Shown here piece by piece: positions 37,726 to 45,485 of a stretch of DNA of 64,000 nt. The notes beneath the pieces were generated by a model. It saw nothing but the letters and a program-made list of their open reading frames with translations. It did no database searches and was not told where the DNA came from. Position 1 is the first letter of the stretch. Each line of letters begins with the position of its first letter. This stretch comes from an uncultured Paracoccaceae bacterium (GTDB lineage Bacteria > Pseudomonadota > Alphaproteobacteria > Rhodobacterales > Rhodobacteraceae). The stretch is taken from assembly GCA_913060475.1 (NCBI GenBank), contig CAJXSD010000009.1, positions 1-64,000 of the forward strand, read 5' to 3'. Position numbers and translations under genes: made by a program.

Positions 37726-38493
37726 ATGTCACGCATATCCGAATTTCGCCAACGGCTGACCGGCCAGGAAACCTTGGCAGGCACCTTTCTGAAAACGCCA
37801 CACTATAACTTGGTCGAGGTTTTTGCACAAAGTGGATTTGATTTCCTGTGTTTGGATGCCGAACATGCCCCCTTTGATCGTGCGGCGATTGATCAGTGTC
37901 TGGCTGTCGCCTGTGCCCTGGATTTTCCGGTTTTGATCCGTGTGGGCGATCACAGCCCGCGTGAAATATTATGGGCGTTGGATTGCGGTGCGGTTGGCGT
38001 GGTCGTACCCCATGTTGACAGTGTGCAGGTGGCCCAGGATGTGGCGAAATACGCCCGGTTTGGTTTGGGCGGACGCGGATATGCCGGGTCATCGCGTTGG
38101 GGCGAATTTGCCACCAAATCCATGCCGGAATTGCTGGAAAAATCCCAACGTGAAACCGTTGTCATTGCCCAGATTGAGGAACCCTATGCGGTGCCCTTGG
38201 CCGCAGAGATTGCCGCGATAGACGGGATTGATGCGGTGTTTTCGGGGCCGGCGGATTTGTCGGTGGGCATGGGATATGATCATCAAAACAGCCCCGAATT
38301 GCATGCGGCCCTGAAATCCATCGGCGACGCGGCCAAAGCACATGGTAAAGGATACGCCAGTTTTGTCCCCAATGCCCAGGTGGGCCGTGACTGGGCGGAA
38401 AAATATGGCGTGACCATGTTTTACGTTGGATCGGAACACGGGTTCATGCGCAGCGCCGCAAATGCAATCGCCGACGCGTTAAAGACGGATTAG
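37726..38493 (+). CDS. HpcH/HpaI family aldolase
   Basis: 255 residues. Class II aldolase residues: CLDAEHAPFDRA with the catalytic histidine, LIRVG, the metal-binding glutamate in AQIEEPYAVPLA and aspartate in SGPADLSVGM. It cleaves 2-keto-3-deoxy-type acids to pyruvate plus an aldehyde. The stop codon overlaps the stop of the convergent LacI gene (38490-38493). It may serve the alpha/beta hydrolase partner rather than the sulfonate genes. Confidence 0.9.
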   Translation: MSRISEFRQRLTGQETLAGTFLKTPHYNLVEVFAQSGFDFLCLDAEHAPFDRAAIDQCLAVACALDFPVLIRVGDHSPREILWALDCGAVGVVVPHVDSVQVAQDVAKYARFGLGGRGYAGSSRWGEFATKSMPELLEKSQRETVVIAQIEEPYAVPLAAEIAAIDGIDAVFSGPADLSVGMGYDHQNSPELHAALKSIGDAAKAHGKGYASFVPNAQVGRDWAEKYGVTMFYVGSEHGFMRSAANAIADALKTD

Positions 38494-39533
38494 ATTTGCG
38501 ATTTTGGCGCGGCCAATGTGCCGCGCAAACACAGATCTGTCGTCAGTGGTGCAACAGGCGCCGGTGGGGTGTCGGATAAAATCGTATCGATCAAATACCG
38601 TGCGGCAGCATGTCCCATTTTGCGGTGCGGCACATGCACGGTCGTTAACGCGGGTTCTGTGATCAGTGAAATTTCGATGTCATCAAATCCGGTAATCGAT
38701 ATATCATCTGGCACAGTCAGCCCCAGTTTTTGCGCCTGACGCAGGGCCCCCACCGCCAAAACATCATTGCCGCACATGATCGCTGTGATGTCGGGGTGTT
38801 TGGTCAATAATGCACCGCAGGCCTCTGCACCGTTCATGATGGAATACCGGGTCTGCGCCAGATACAAACCATTGGGATCCAATCCTGCCTGTTCCATCGC
38901 ATCCCGCGCGCCGCGAACACGGTCGCGCGCACGGTCATTGCTGGCGGTGTTTGCGGTGATATATCCGATATTGCGGTGGCCCAGCGAAATCACATGGGCT
39001 GCCAGGTCGCGACTGGCCGCGCGATTGTCAAATCCGACCGAGGCCTGCGGTTGCGTCGGATCATGCGCCCACGAGACAACCGTTGGGATGCCTTGGCGCG
39101 ACAGAAATTCATAAATACCGGGATCGCGGTCATAGCCAATCAACAACAATGCGTCTGCCCCGCGGGCAATCAGGGTGCGAATTTGGCGTTCTTCGCGGTC
39201 GGGTTCGTAATTTGAACTGGCCACCAACAGGGTCAGGCCATTTTCGTTCAGCGCCTCTTCAAAGGCCTGCAAGCCACGGGCAAAAATGGCATTGTCCATG
39301 GTCGGGATAACAGCCCCGATGGTATTTGTCCGTTTGGCGGCCAAGGCGCGGGCGCCGAAATTGGGGGAATACCCCAATTCATGCACGGCTGACATCACTT
39401 TGTCGCGTGTTGACTTGCCCACTTTGTCTGGGGAATTCAGGCACCTAGACACGGTCGCAGTGGATACGCCCGCCTGTTCGGCGACGTCTGCAAGCGTTGG
39501 CAAAGGTGCGTCGGGTGATTTATACGGCACCAC
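38490..39533 (-). CDS. LacI family regulator, likely of the sulfonate cluster
   Basis: 347 residues if the GTG at 39533 is used, 8 bases after AGGGG; an ATG at 39578 would add 15 residues but has no clear ribosome site. The HTH is PTLADVAEQAGVSTATVSRCLN, with SPDKVGKSTRDKV. The sugar-binding domain follows. It is divergent from hpsN with twin operators in between, so it should control both itself and the hps/suy genes. A C3-sulfonate or downstream metabolite as effector is inference. Confidence 0.9.
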   Translation of the reverse strand: MVPYKSPDAPLPTLADVAEQAGVSTATVSRCLNSPDKVGKSTRDKVMSAVHELGYSPNFGARALAAKRTNTIGAVIPTMDNAIFARGLQAFEEALNENGLTLLVASSNYEPDREERQIRTLIARGADALLLIGYDRDPGIYEFLSRQGIPTVVSWAHDPTQPQASVGFDNRAASRDLAAHVISLGHRNIGYITANTASNDRARDRVRGARDAMEQAGLDPNGLYLAQTRYSIMNGAEACGALLTKHPDITAIMCGNDVLAVGALRQAQKLGLTVPDDISITGFDDIEISLITEPALTTVHVPHRKMGHAAARYLIDTILSDTPPAPVAPLTTDLCLRGTLAAPKSQI

Positions 39534-39582
39534 AAATATCCCCTGAATTACATGTACGTCCGAACGACTATATATCATTCTT

Positions 39583-39610
39583 TTGCAAAATGTAAGCGCT
39601 TGCATAAATA
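39583..39610 (+). promoter_or_regulatory. Candidate promoter of the hps/suy cluster
   Basis: A -35 TTGCAA (39583-39588) and a -10 TAAATA (39605-39610) are 16 bases apart. Operator 1 fills the spacer, so repressor binding would exclude polymerase. The assignment is by pattern only. Confidence 0.45.
39591..39604. promoter_or_regulatory. LacI-type operator O1
   Basis: TGTAAGCGCTTGCA is nearly palindromic with a perfect AAGCGCTT core centred on a CG, the LacI-family pattern. It lies between the divergent regulator gene and the hps genes, within the candidate promoter. Confidence 0.75.
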
Positions 39611-39612
39611 AA

Positions 39613-39626
39613 TGAAAGCGCTTACA
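39613..39626. promoter_or_regulatory. LacI-type operator O2
   Basis: TGAAAGCGCTTACA shares the AAGCGCTT core with O1. The centres are 22 bases apart, about two helical turns, so two repressor dimers could bind on the same face of the DNA. Confidence 0.75.
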
Positions 39627-39663
39627 TTCAACCCGAATCGACACGCTGACATGGAGGAATGTC

Positions 39664-39846
39664 ATGTTAATCGGCGCATCTTTGACGGATGTTCAGATGC
39701 AAAAAATGCCAAGGGGCCCGTATCACTACGGATCTGGGGCGGCGCTGTCGAAATTGTTCATAGCGGGTGTGGAATATGTGGTCGCCAAGGCGTGTCCTGT
39801 GCCGTTTCATCCCGCAGCCACGCACCATTCTGATAATCACAAATAG
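39664..39846 (+). CDS. Small ORF (60 residues) at the head of the hps genes
   Basis: No family recognised. The ATG at 39664 has a perfect GGAGG at 39653-39657, 6 bases upstream, better than the site before hpsN. The stop at 39844-39846 is 9 bases before the hpsN start, which favours translational coupling. The product begins MLIGASLTDVQMQK and ends with a histidine-rich tail (FHPAATHHSDNHK). It may be a leader peptide, a small protein or a remnant of a deleted gene. Real translation is likely but not proven. Confidence 0.5.
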   Translation: MLIGASLTDVQMQKMPRGPYHYGSGAALSKLFIAGVEYVVAKACPVPFHPAATHHSDNHK

Positions 39847-39855
39847 GACTGTCCC

Positions 39856-41163
39856 ATGACCCGAGAGTACCTGAAGAAAGCCACCCTAACATCCCAATCG
39901 AATGCCTCTGATGTGACCGAAATCGTCCAAGGTATTTTGAACGACATCGAGGCAGGCGGCGATCAAGCGGCGCTGGACTATGCTGCGAAATTCGACAAAT
40001 ACGAAGGCAGCATCATCCTGAGCCAAGAGGAAATCGATGCAGCCATCGCATTGGTTCCCGAGAAATTAAAACAGGACATCCAGTTTGCTCATGCAAACGT
40101 CAAAAAATTCGCCGAGGCGCAAAAAACAACATTGCAAGACGTCGAAATCGAAGTTGTCCCAGGCTTGGTAGCAGGTCAGAAATCGATCCCTGTGAATGCG
40201 GCCGGTTGCTATATTCCGGGTGGCCGTTACAGCCATATTGCAAGCGCGATTATGACGGTGACCACGGCCAAGGTTGCGGGTTGTAATCACATTGTGGCCT
40301 GTTCGCCCCCCCGTCCTGGTGTCGGGATTGCGCCAGCGATTGTTTATGCGGCACATGTCTGTGGTGCCGATACCATTCTGGCGATGGGCGGTGTTCAGGC
40401 GGTCGCGTCAATGACGTTCGGTCTGTTTGGTCTGCCCAAGGCGAACATCTTGGTCGGTCCCGGTAACCAATTTGTCGCCGAGGCGAAACGCATTTTGTTT
40501 GGCCGCGTTGGCATTGATATGATTGCGGGTCCAACCGACAGCTTGATTTTGGCAGATGCCTCTGCGGATGCGGAAATTGTGGCTGCCGATTTGGTTGGCC
40601 AAGCGGAACATGGTTACAATTCACCCGTTTGGTTGGTGACCGATGATCGCGCCTTGGCAGAACAGGTCATGGCGCGCGTGCCCGAATTGATCGACACATT
40701 GCCCGAGGTCAACCGCGACAACGCCGCCGCCGCATGGCGCGACTATGCCGAGGTGATCCTATGCGCCGACCGCGAAGAAATGGCCGCGACATCCGACGAA
40801 TACGCCCCCGAACATTTGACCGTTCAGGCGCAGGATCTGGATTGGTGGTTGTCACGGCTTAGCTGCTATGGATCGCTGTTCCTGGGCGAAGAGACAACCG
40901 TTGCCTTTGGGGACAAAGCATCCGGTACAAACCACGTTTTGCCCACATCTGGCGCGGCCAGCTATACGGGCGGTTTATCGGTTCACAAATACATGAAAAT
41001 CGTGACATGGCAGCGCGCCACACGCGACGGGGCCAAACCCGTGGCCATCGCAACCGCGCGTATTTCCCGCCTAGAGGGCATGGAGGGTCACGCCCGCACC
41101 GCCGATATTCGTCTGGCAAAATATTTCCCGGACGAAACATTCGATCTAAGCGCTGAGGAATAA
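39856..41163 (+). CDS. hpsN: Sulfopropanediol 3-dehydrogenase, histidinol dehydrogenase-like
   Basis: 435 residues, homologous to HisD but with the HpsN-type context. Motifs: AAGCYIPGGRYSHIASAIMT, GGVQAVASMTFG, VGPGNQFVAEAKR, DMIAGPTDSLILAD (HisD has AGPSE), the zinc-site glutamine and histidine in GQAEHGYNSP, EYAPEHLTVQ, and the C-terminal EGHARTADIR. HpsN oxidises (R)-2,3-dihydroxypropane-1-sulfonate to (R)-3-sulfolactate with two NAD+. The suyAB and hpsOP neighbours make this assignment much stronger than histidine synthesis. The start is ATG 39856 with a weak ribosome site, so coupling to the small ORF is possible. Confidence 0.85.
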   Translation: MTREYLKKATLTSQSNASDVTEIVQGILNDIEAGGDQAALDYAAKFDKYEGSIILSQEEIDAAIALVPEKLKQDIQFAHANVKKFAEAQKTTLQDVEIEVVPGLVAGQKSIPVNAAGCYIPGGRYSHIASAIMTVTTAKVAGCNHIVACSPPRPGVGIAPAIVYAAHVCGADTILAMGGVQAVASMTFGLFGLPKANILVGPGNQFVAEAKRILFGRVGIDMIAGPTDSLILADASADAEIVAADLVGQAEHGYNSPVWLVTDDRALAEQVMARVPELIDTLPEVNRDNAAAAWRDYAEVILCADREEMAATSDEYAPEHLTVQAQDLDWWLSRLSCYGSLFLGEETTVAFGDKASGTNHVLPTSGAASYTGGLSVHKYMKIVTWQRATRDGAKPVAIATARISRLEGMEGHARTADIRLAKYFPDETFDLSAEE

Positions 41164-41167
41164 TCCA

Positions 41168-41926
41168 ATGCACCCCAGCAATTTGTTTGATCTGACCGGC
41201 AAGGTTGCCGTTGTCACAGGCGCCAGTTCCGGTTTGGGACGGCGCAGTGCAACGGTGTTGGCGGCCGCGGGGGCGCGGGTTGTCGCCGTTGCGCGGCGTG
41301 CCGATGCCTTGGCTGATTTGGCAAATGAATTGGGGGATGCCTGTGTGCCTGTGGTCGCGGATTTGGCGGATCGGGCCGATTGGGCCGATTGTGCAAAACG
41401 GGTGGCGGTTCCCTTTGGCGATCCTGATATTTTGGTGCATGCCGCAGGGATCAACACCCGCCAAGAGGCGGACGACATCACGCTTGAGGCATGGGATACG
41501 ACATTGGATCTGAACCTGGCGGCACCGTTTTTCTTGGCCCAGGCTTTGGTGCCTGCGATGCGCGAACGTGGTTGGGGGCGCATTGTGAATTTCGCGTCAT
41601 TGCAAAGCTATCGTGCCTTTCCGGCGGGTCTGTCCTATGGCGCATCGAAAGGTGGCATCGCGCAGATGACGCGGGCCATGGCGCAGGCCTGGTCGCAGTA
41701 CGGGATCACAGCCAATGCGATTGGGCCTGGGTTTTTCCGCACCGAATTGACCGCGGCGGTTTTCGCCGACCCGGAACGGGCCGCGCGCAATGCGGCGCAA
41801 ACTTGTATTGGACGAAACGGCGAAGTGTCTGATATGGATGGCCCCATGCTGTTTTTGTGTTCAGATGCGTCGGCCTATGTCACAGGCCAGATATTGATGG
41901 TTGATGGGGGATTTACAGCGAAATGA
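41168..41926 (+). CDS. hpsO: Short-chain dehydrogenase, probable DHPS 2-dehydrogenase
   Basis: 252 residues. SDR landmarks: TGASSGLGRRSATVLAA, HAAGIN, FASLQSYR, catalytic Tyr and Lys in SYGASKGGIAQMTRAM. It overlaps the next gene by four bases (ATGA). In the known DHPS pathway a short-chain and a zinc-type dehydrogenase interconvert the DHPS enantiomers through dihydroxyacetone sulfonate. The name hpsO is by gene order, so medium certainty; the SDR call itself is certain. Confidence 0.8.
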   Translation: MHPSNLFDLTGKVAVVTGASSGLGRRSATVLAAAGARVVAVARRADALADLANELGDACVPVVADLADRADWADCAKRVAVPFGDPDILVHAAGINTRQEADDITLEAWDTTLDLNLAAPFFLAQALVPAMRERGWGRIVNFASLQSYRAFPAGLSYGASKGGIAQMTRAMAQAWSQYGITANAIGPGFFRTELTAAVFADPERAARNAAQTCIGRNGEVSDMDGPMLFLCSDASAYVTGQILMVDGGFTAK

Positions 41927-42915
41927 AGGCCTTGGTTTATACGGGTGTTGAAACCCTTACCTATCAGGACATGCCAGATCTCGTTTCAGCGGATGGCGAA
42001 CATTTGATCCGCGTTGACAGTGTTGGAATATGTGGATCTGACATGCACGCGTTTTTAGGACATGATGAACGCCGGCCCGCTCCGTTGATTTTAGGTCACG
42101 AAGCCGCCGGCGTTATCATTGGTGGCCCCCGCGATGGCGACCGCGTGACAATTAACCCGCTGGTGACCTGTGGGACATGTGATGCCTGTGTGTCAGGGCG
42201 CGATAACCTGTGCGCTACCCGTCAGATCATTTCCATGATGCCACGCCAAGGGGCCTTTGCCCAATATGTTAGCATGCCAGAACAGAATTTGGTGACCGTC
42301 CCGACCGGCGTAGATCTGGACCAGGCCGCGCTGGCCGAACCCATCGCCTGCGGGTGGCATACGGTTCGCATGGGTCTGGAACGGATCAATCGTGCGCCGC
42401 AGGATCTGCGGGCCCTTGTTTTGGGCGGGGGCGCCATTGGTTTGGGCGCTGCGTTATCGCTGCGAGCGCAGGGCGTGGATGATGTCACCATCGTCGAACC
42501 CAATGCCGTGCGCGCCGCCTATCTGCGCGATCACTGTAGCCAGACGGTGATGACGGGGGATGATCGGCCTGACGACAACACCTATGATTTTGTGGTTGAT
42601 GGCGTGGGATATGCTGCAACGCGCGAAACGGCATCTGCCTGCGTGCGGGCCGGTGGGGTGATTGGCCACATTGGTTTGGGCCAATCCACCGGCGGATTGG
42701 ATGTGCGTCGCATCACATTGCAAGAGATTACATTTTTTGGCACGTATACCTATACGGCCCAAGACTTCCGCCAGACGGCGCAGGCCATTTTCGATGGGCG
42801 TTTGGGCCCGTTGAACTGGACCCAAGCGCGCGCCTTGGCTGATGGGCAACAGGCGTTCGACGATATTCGCGCCGGCACCGTTGCCAGCCCTAAATTGATA
42901 CTGAAACCCAACTGA
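41923..42915 (+). CDS. hpsP: Zinc-dependent medium-chain dehydrogenase, probable DHPS 2-dehydrogenase
   Basis: 330 residues. Catalytic zinc ligands in VGICGSDMHAF and LGHEAAGVI, the structural-zinc cysteines in TCGTCDACVSGRDNLC, and a Rossmann loop LGGGAIGLGAALS are complete. It looks like a threonine/sorbitol dehydrogenase. With HpsO it would racemise DHPS so that HpsN receives the (R) form. Translational overlap on both sides. The precise substrate is inferred from position. Confidence 0.8.
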   Translation: MKALVYTGVETLTYQDMPDLVSADGEHLIRVDSVGICGSDMHAFLGHDERRPAPLILGHEAAGVIIGGPRDGDRVTINPLVTCGTCDACVSGRDNLCATRQIISMMPRQGAFAQYVSMPEQNLVTVPTGVDLDQAALAEPIACGWHTVRMGLERINRAPQDLRALVLGGGAIGLGAALSLRAQGVDDVTIVEPNAVRAAYLRDHCSQTVMTGDDRPDDNTYDFVVDGVGYAATRETASACVRAGGVIGHIGLGQSTGGLDVRRITLQEITFFGTYTYTAQDFRQTAQAIFDGRLGPLNWTQARALADGQQAFDDIRAGTVASPKLILKPN

Positions 42916-42926
42916 TGGAGACACCT

Positions 42927-43217
42927 ATGTCAGAAATCCCGCATCTACTGGTGCATGAACATGCAGATAACGTTGGCGTTGTCGTCGTCGAAGGCCTGAC
43001 CGCCGGAACAGACATGCTGGTCTGTGTAACGCACGACAATTCAACATTTCGTTTGACATCGCATGCGGATGTGCCAATCGGCCACAAAGTTGCATTAAAA
43101 GACCTGAAAGCAGGCGACACCGCGATGAAATATGGCGAAGATATTGGCAAAATCATTGCTGACATCCCACAGGGTCATCACGTCCACACCCATAACTGTA
43201 AAACCAAGCGCTGGTAA
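42927..43217 (+). CDS. suyA: (R)-sulfolactate sulfo-lyase, small subunit
   Basis: 96 residues from the ATG at 42927 (GGAG 7-10 bases upstream); the earlier ATG at 42915 overlaps the hpsP stop. It is a SAF-domain protein like the small part of altronate dehydratases (HADNVGVVVVEGL, IPQGHHVHTHNCKTKRW). With SuyB it forms the iron-dependent enzyme that splits (R)-3-sulfolactate into pyruvate and sulfite. A stand-alone small subunit next to a UxaA-like gene is the SuyAB arrangement. Confidence 0.88.
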   Translation: MSEIPHLLVHEHADNVGVVVVEGLTAGTDMLVCVTHDNSTFRLTSHADVPIGHKVALKDLKAGDTAMKYGEDIGKIIADIPQGHHVHTHNCKTKRW

Positions 43218-43229
43218 GGATTTGTAATT

Positions 43230-44408
43230 ATGTCTAAATATTCAAACATCACAGTCCATGCCTACCGCCGCGAAAACGGTCGTGTTGGCGTCCGTAACCA
43301 TGTTGTTATCCTGCCCGTTGACGACATTTCAAACGCAGCCTGCGAAGCGGTTGCAAACAACGTAAAAGGCACACTGGCGATCCCGCACGCCTATGGCCGT
43401 TTGCAGTTCGGTGCAGACCTTGATTTGCATTTCCGCACCATGATCGGCACTGGCGCAAACCCGAACGTCGCGGCCGTTGTTGTCATCGGTATCGAACCCG
43501 GCTGGACCAAGCGTATCGCCGATGGCATCCGCGCAACAGGCAAGCCTGTGGCAGAATTTTCGATCGAACAAAACGGTGATTTCGAAACCATCCGCCGCGC
43601 CAGCTGGGCCGCGAAAGAGTTCGTACATCTGACATCGGAATACCAGCGTGAAGAGTGTTCAATCTCGGAACTGTGGGTATCCACAAAATGCGGTGAATCA
43701 GACACAACCACCGGTCTGGGGTCTTGCCCGACTGTTGGTAACATGTACGATAAATTGCTGCCCGAAGGGATCACAGGTTTCTTTGGTGAAACGTCGGAAA
43801 TCACCGGTGCAGAACACATCTGTAAAGAACGCGCAATCAACGAAGAGGTGGGCGAGCGTTGGTACAAAATGTGGAAAGCGTATCAAGATGACGTTATCTT
43901 TGCGCACCAAACAGATGACCTATCCGATTCACAACCAACCAAAGGCAACATCGAAGGCGGCCTAACCACCATCGAAGAGAAAGCCTTGGGCAACCTGGAA
44001 AAAATCGGCCGTACATCGCGTTATATCGATATCCTGGAACCAGCCGAGGCGCCCCAATCGGGCAACGGTCTGTATTTCATGGACAGCTCATCCGCAGCGG
44101 CGGAATGTGTGACCCTGATGGCAGCGGGTGGTGCAGTGATCCATACCTTCCCAACAGGGCAGGGCAACGTTGTGGGGAACCCAATTGTTCCTGTGATCAA
44201 AATCACTGCAAACCCACGCACTGTGCGCACAATGTCGGAACACGTCGATGTCGACGTCTCTGGTATCTTGCGTCGCGAAATGACCATTGACGAGGCCGGC
44301 GACGAATTGATCGAAATGATCCGCCGCACTGCAAACGGTCGTAACACCGCGGCCGAGGCACTGGGCCACCGTGAATTTTCAATGACCAAGCTGTATCGCT
44401 CAGCTTAA
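43230..44408 (+). CDS. suyB: (R)-sulfolactate sulfo-lyase, large subunit (UxaA family)
   Basis: 392 residues, UxaA/altronate dehydratase C-terminal family. Visible segments are [40 protein letters not shown] with the iron-site cysteines, and [20 protein letters not shown]. It follows suyA after 12 bases with AAGGA ahead of the ATG. It forms the catalytic core with SuyA in the cytosol. A strong terminator stands directly behind the stop, so transcripts of the core pathway may end here. Confidence 0.9.
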   Translation: MSKYSNITVHAYRRENGRVGVRNHVVILPVDDISNAACEAVANNVKGTLAIPHAYGRLQFGADLDLHFRTMIGTGANPNVAAVVVIGIEPGWTKRIADGIRATGKPVAEFSIEQNGDFETIRRASWAAKEFVHLTSEYQREECSISELWVSTKCGESDTTTGLGSCPTVGNMYDKLLPEGITGFFGETSEITGAEHICKERAINEEVGERWYKMWKAYQDDVIFAHQTDDLSDSQPTKGNIEGGLTTIEEKALGNLEKIGRTSRYIDILEPAEAPQSGNGLYFMDSSSAAAECVTLMAAGGAVIHTFPTGQGNVVGNPIVPVIKITANPRTVRTMSEHVDVDVSGILRREMTIDEAGDELIEMIRRTANGRNTAAEALGHREFSMTKLYRSA

Positions 44409-44416
44409 TCCATAGG

Positions 44417-44449
44417 GCGGCGGCGCAGCGATGTGCCGCCGCGTTTTTT
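44417..44449 (+). terminator. Strong Rho-independent terminator after suyB
   Basis: GCGGCGGC (44417-44424) pairs with GCCGCCGC (44435-44442), loop of 10 bases, followed by G and a T6 tract (44444-44449). It ends only four bases before the comC ATG (44454), occupying the place where a Shine-Dalgarno site would be. Confidence 0.85.
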
Positions 44450-44453
44450 GCAA

Positions 44454-45470
44454 ATGTCCGACACAATTACCATTGAATTACAGGCCGCCTATGCGCTGAT
44501 CCGCGATGCGTTGATCGCCCAAGGTGTGGCCGCTGATGTCGCCCAATCCGTTGCCGTTGCTTTGGTCGATGCCGAGGCAGATGGACAGGTGGGTCACGGA
44601 TTTTCCCGCCTTGCCGATTATGCGGCACAGGCCCGTAGCGGAAAAATTAATGCCGCCGCTAAAATTACCTGTCACGCGGTTCATCCCGCATCATTGCTGA
44701 TCGATGCAGATTGCGGCTTTGCCTATCCTGCGTTGGATCTGGCTGTGCAACAGGGGATCAAGGTCGCCCAAGAATTTGGCATCTCCTCGATGGCGGTGAC
44801 GAATTCACATCACTGTGGGTCCCTATCGTTGCAGGTTGAAAAACTGGCAGCGGCAGGTTTGATCGGGATCATGGTGGCAAATTCGCCCCCCGCAATTGCG
44901 CCGGCGGGTGGCAGCACACCGATATTTGGCACAAATCCCATCGCCTTTGCCGTTCCGCGTGAAAATGCGGATCCCTTGGTGATTGATATGTCCTTGTCGG
45001 TCGTTGCCCGCGGCAAGGTTATGAATGCCGCCCGCACAGGAACCCCGATCCCGCAGGGCTGGGCATTGGATCCCGATGGTAACCCCACAACGGACCCCGA
45101 ACAGGGGCTGCAGGGGTCCATGGTGCCGATTGGCGGGGCCAAGGGCACGGCACTGGCCCTGATGGTCGAGGTGCTGTCCGCCCTGCTGACGGGGGCAAAT
45201 TTCAGCTTTCAGGCGTCCTCGTTTTTTGCCGCGACGGGCGATGCGCCCCGCGTGGGTCAGTATTTGTTGGCCATTAAACCCCTGCATGCGCAATCCGATT
45301 TTGCGCAGCGTTTTGAAACCTTGATTGCGGAAATCCTGAAACAGGACGGCACACGGTTGTCGGGTGCATCGCGTTTTGCAAAACGTGGCGTTGCGCGGGA
45401 AAACGGGTTGACCATTGCGCGAAATTACCATGATATCGCGCTGAAATTGGCGGCAGGCCAAACAACCTAA
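44454..45470 (+). CDS. comC: Malate/L-lactate dehydrogenase family protein, probable ComC-type (R)-sulfolactate dehydrogenase
   Basis: 338 residues, Ldh_2 family (LDH2/ComC). Key stretches: QVGHGFSRLADYA, MAVTNSHHCGSLS with the catalytic histidine, GGSTPIFGTNPIAFAVPRE, GGAKGTALALMVEVLSA. ComC converts (R)-sulfolactate to sulfopyruvate with NAD(P). Beside suyAB this is the likely role, letting sulfolactate isomers enter the SuyAB route, but a malate or ureidoglycolate substrate cannot be excluded. No ribosome site is seen before the ATG, which directly follows a terminator; an in-frame GTG at 44433 is inside that hairpin. Confidence 0.8.
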   Translation: MSDTITIELQAAYALIRDALIAQGVAADVAQSVAVALVDAEADGQVGHGFSRLADYAAQARSGKINAAAKITCHAVHPASLLIDADCGFAYPALDLAVQQGIKVAQEFGISSMAVTNSHHCGSLSLQVEKLAAAGLIGIMVANSPPAIAPAGGSTPIFGTNPIAFAVPRENADPLVIDMSLSVVARGKVMNAARTGTPIPQGWALDPDGNPTTDPEQGLQGSMVPIGGAKGTALALMVEVLSALLTGANFSFQASSFFAATGDAPRVGQYLLAIKPLHAQSDFAQRFETLIAEILKQDGTRLSGASRFAKRGVARENGLTIARNYHDIALKLAAGQTT

Positions 45471-45485
45471 GAACAAAGGCAAGAC

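Noticed and set aside
39856-41163. HisD (histidine biosynthesis) assignment for the dehydrogenase
   Set aside because: The surrounding suyAB and dehydrogenase genes, and AGPTD in place of AGPSE, favour HpsN; no other his gene is present.
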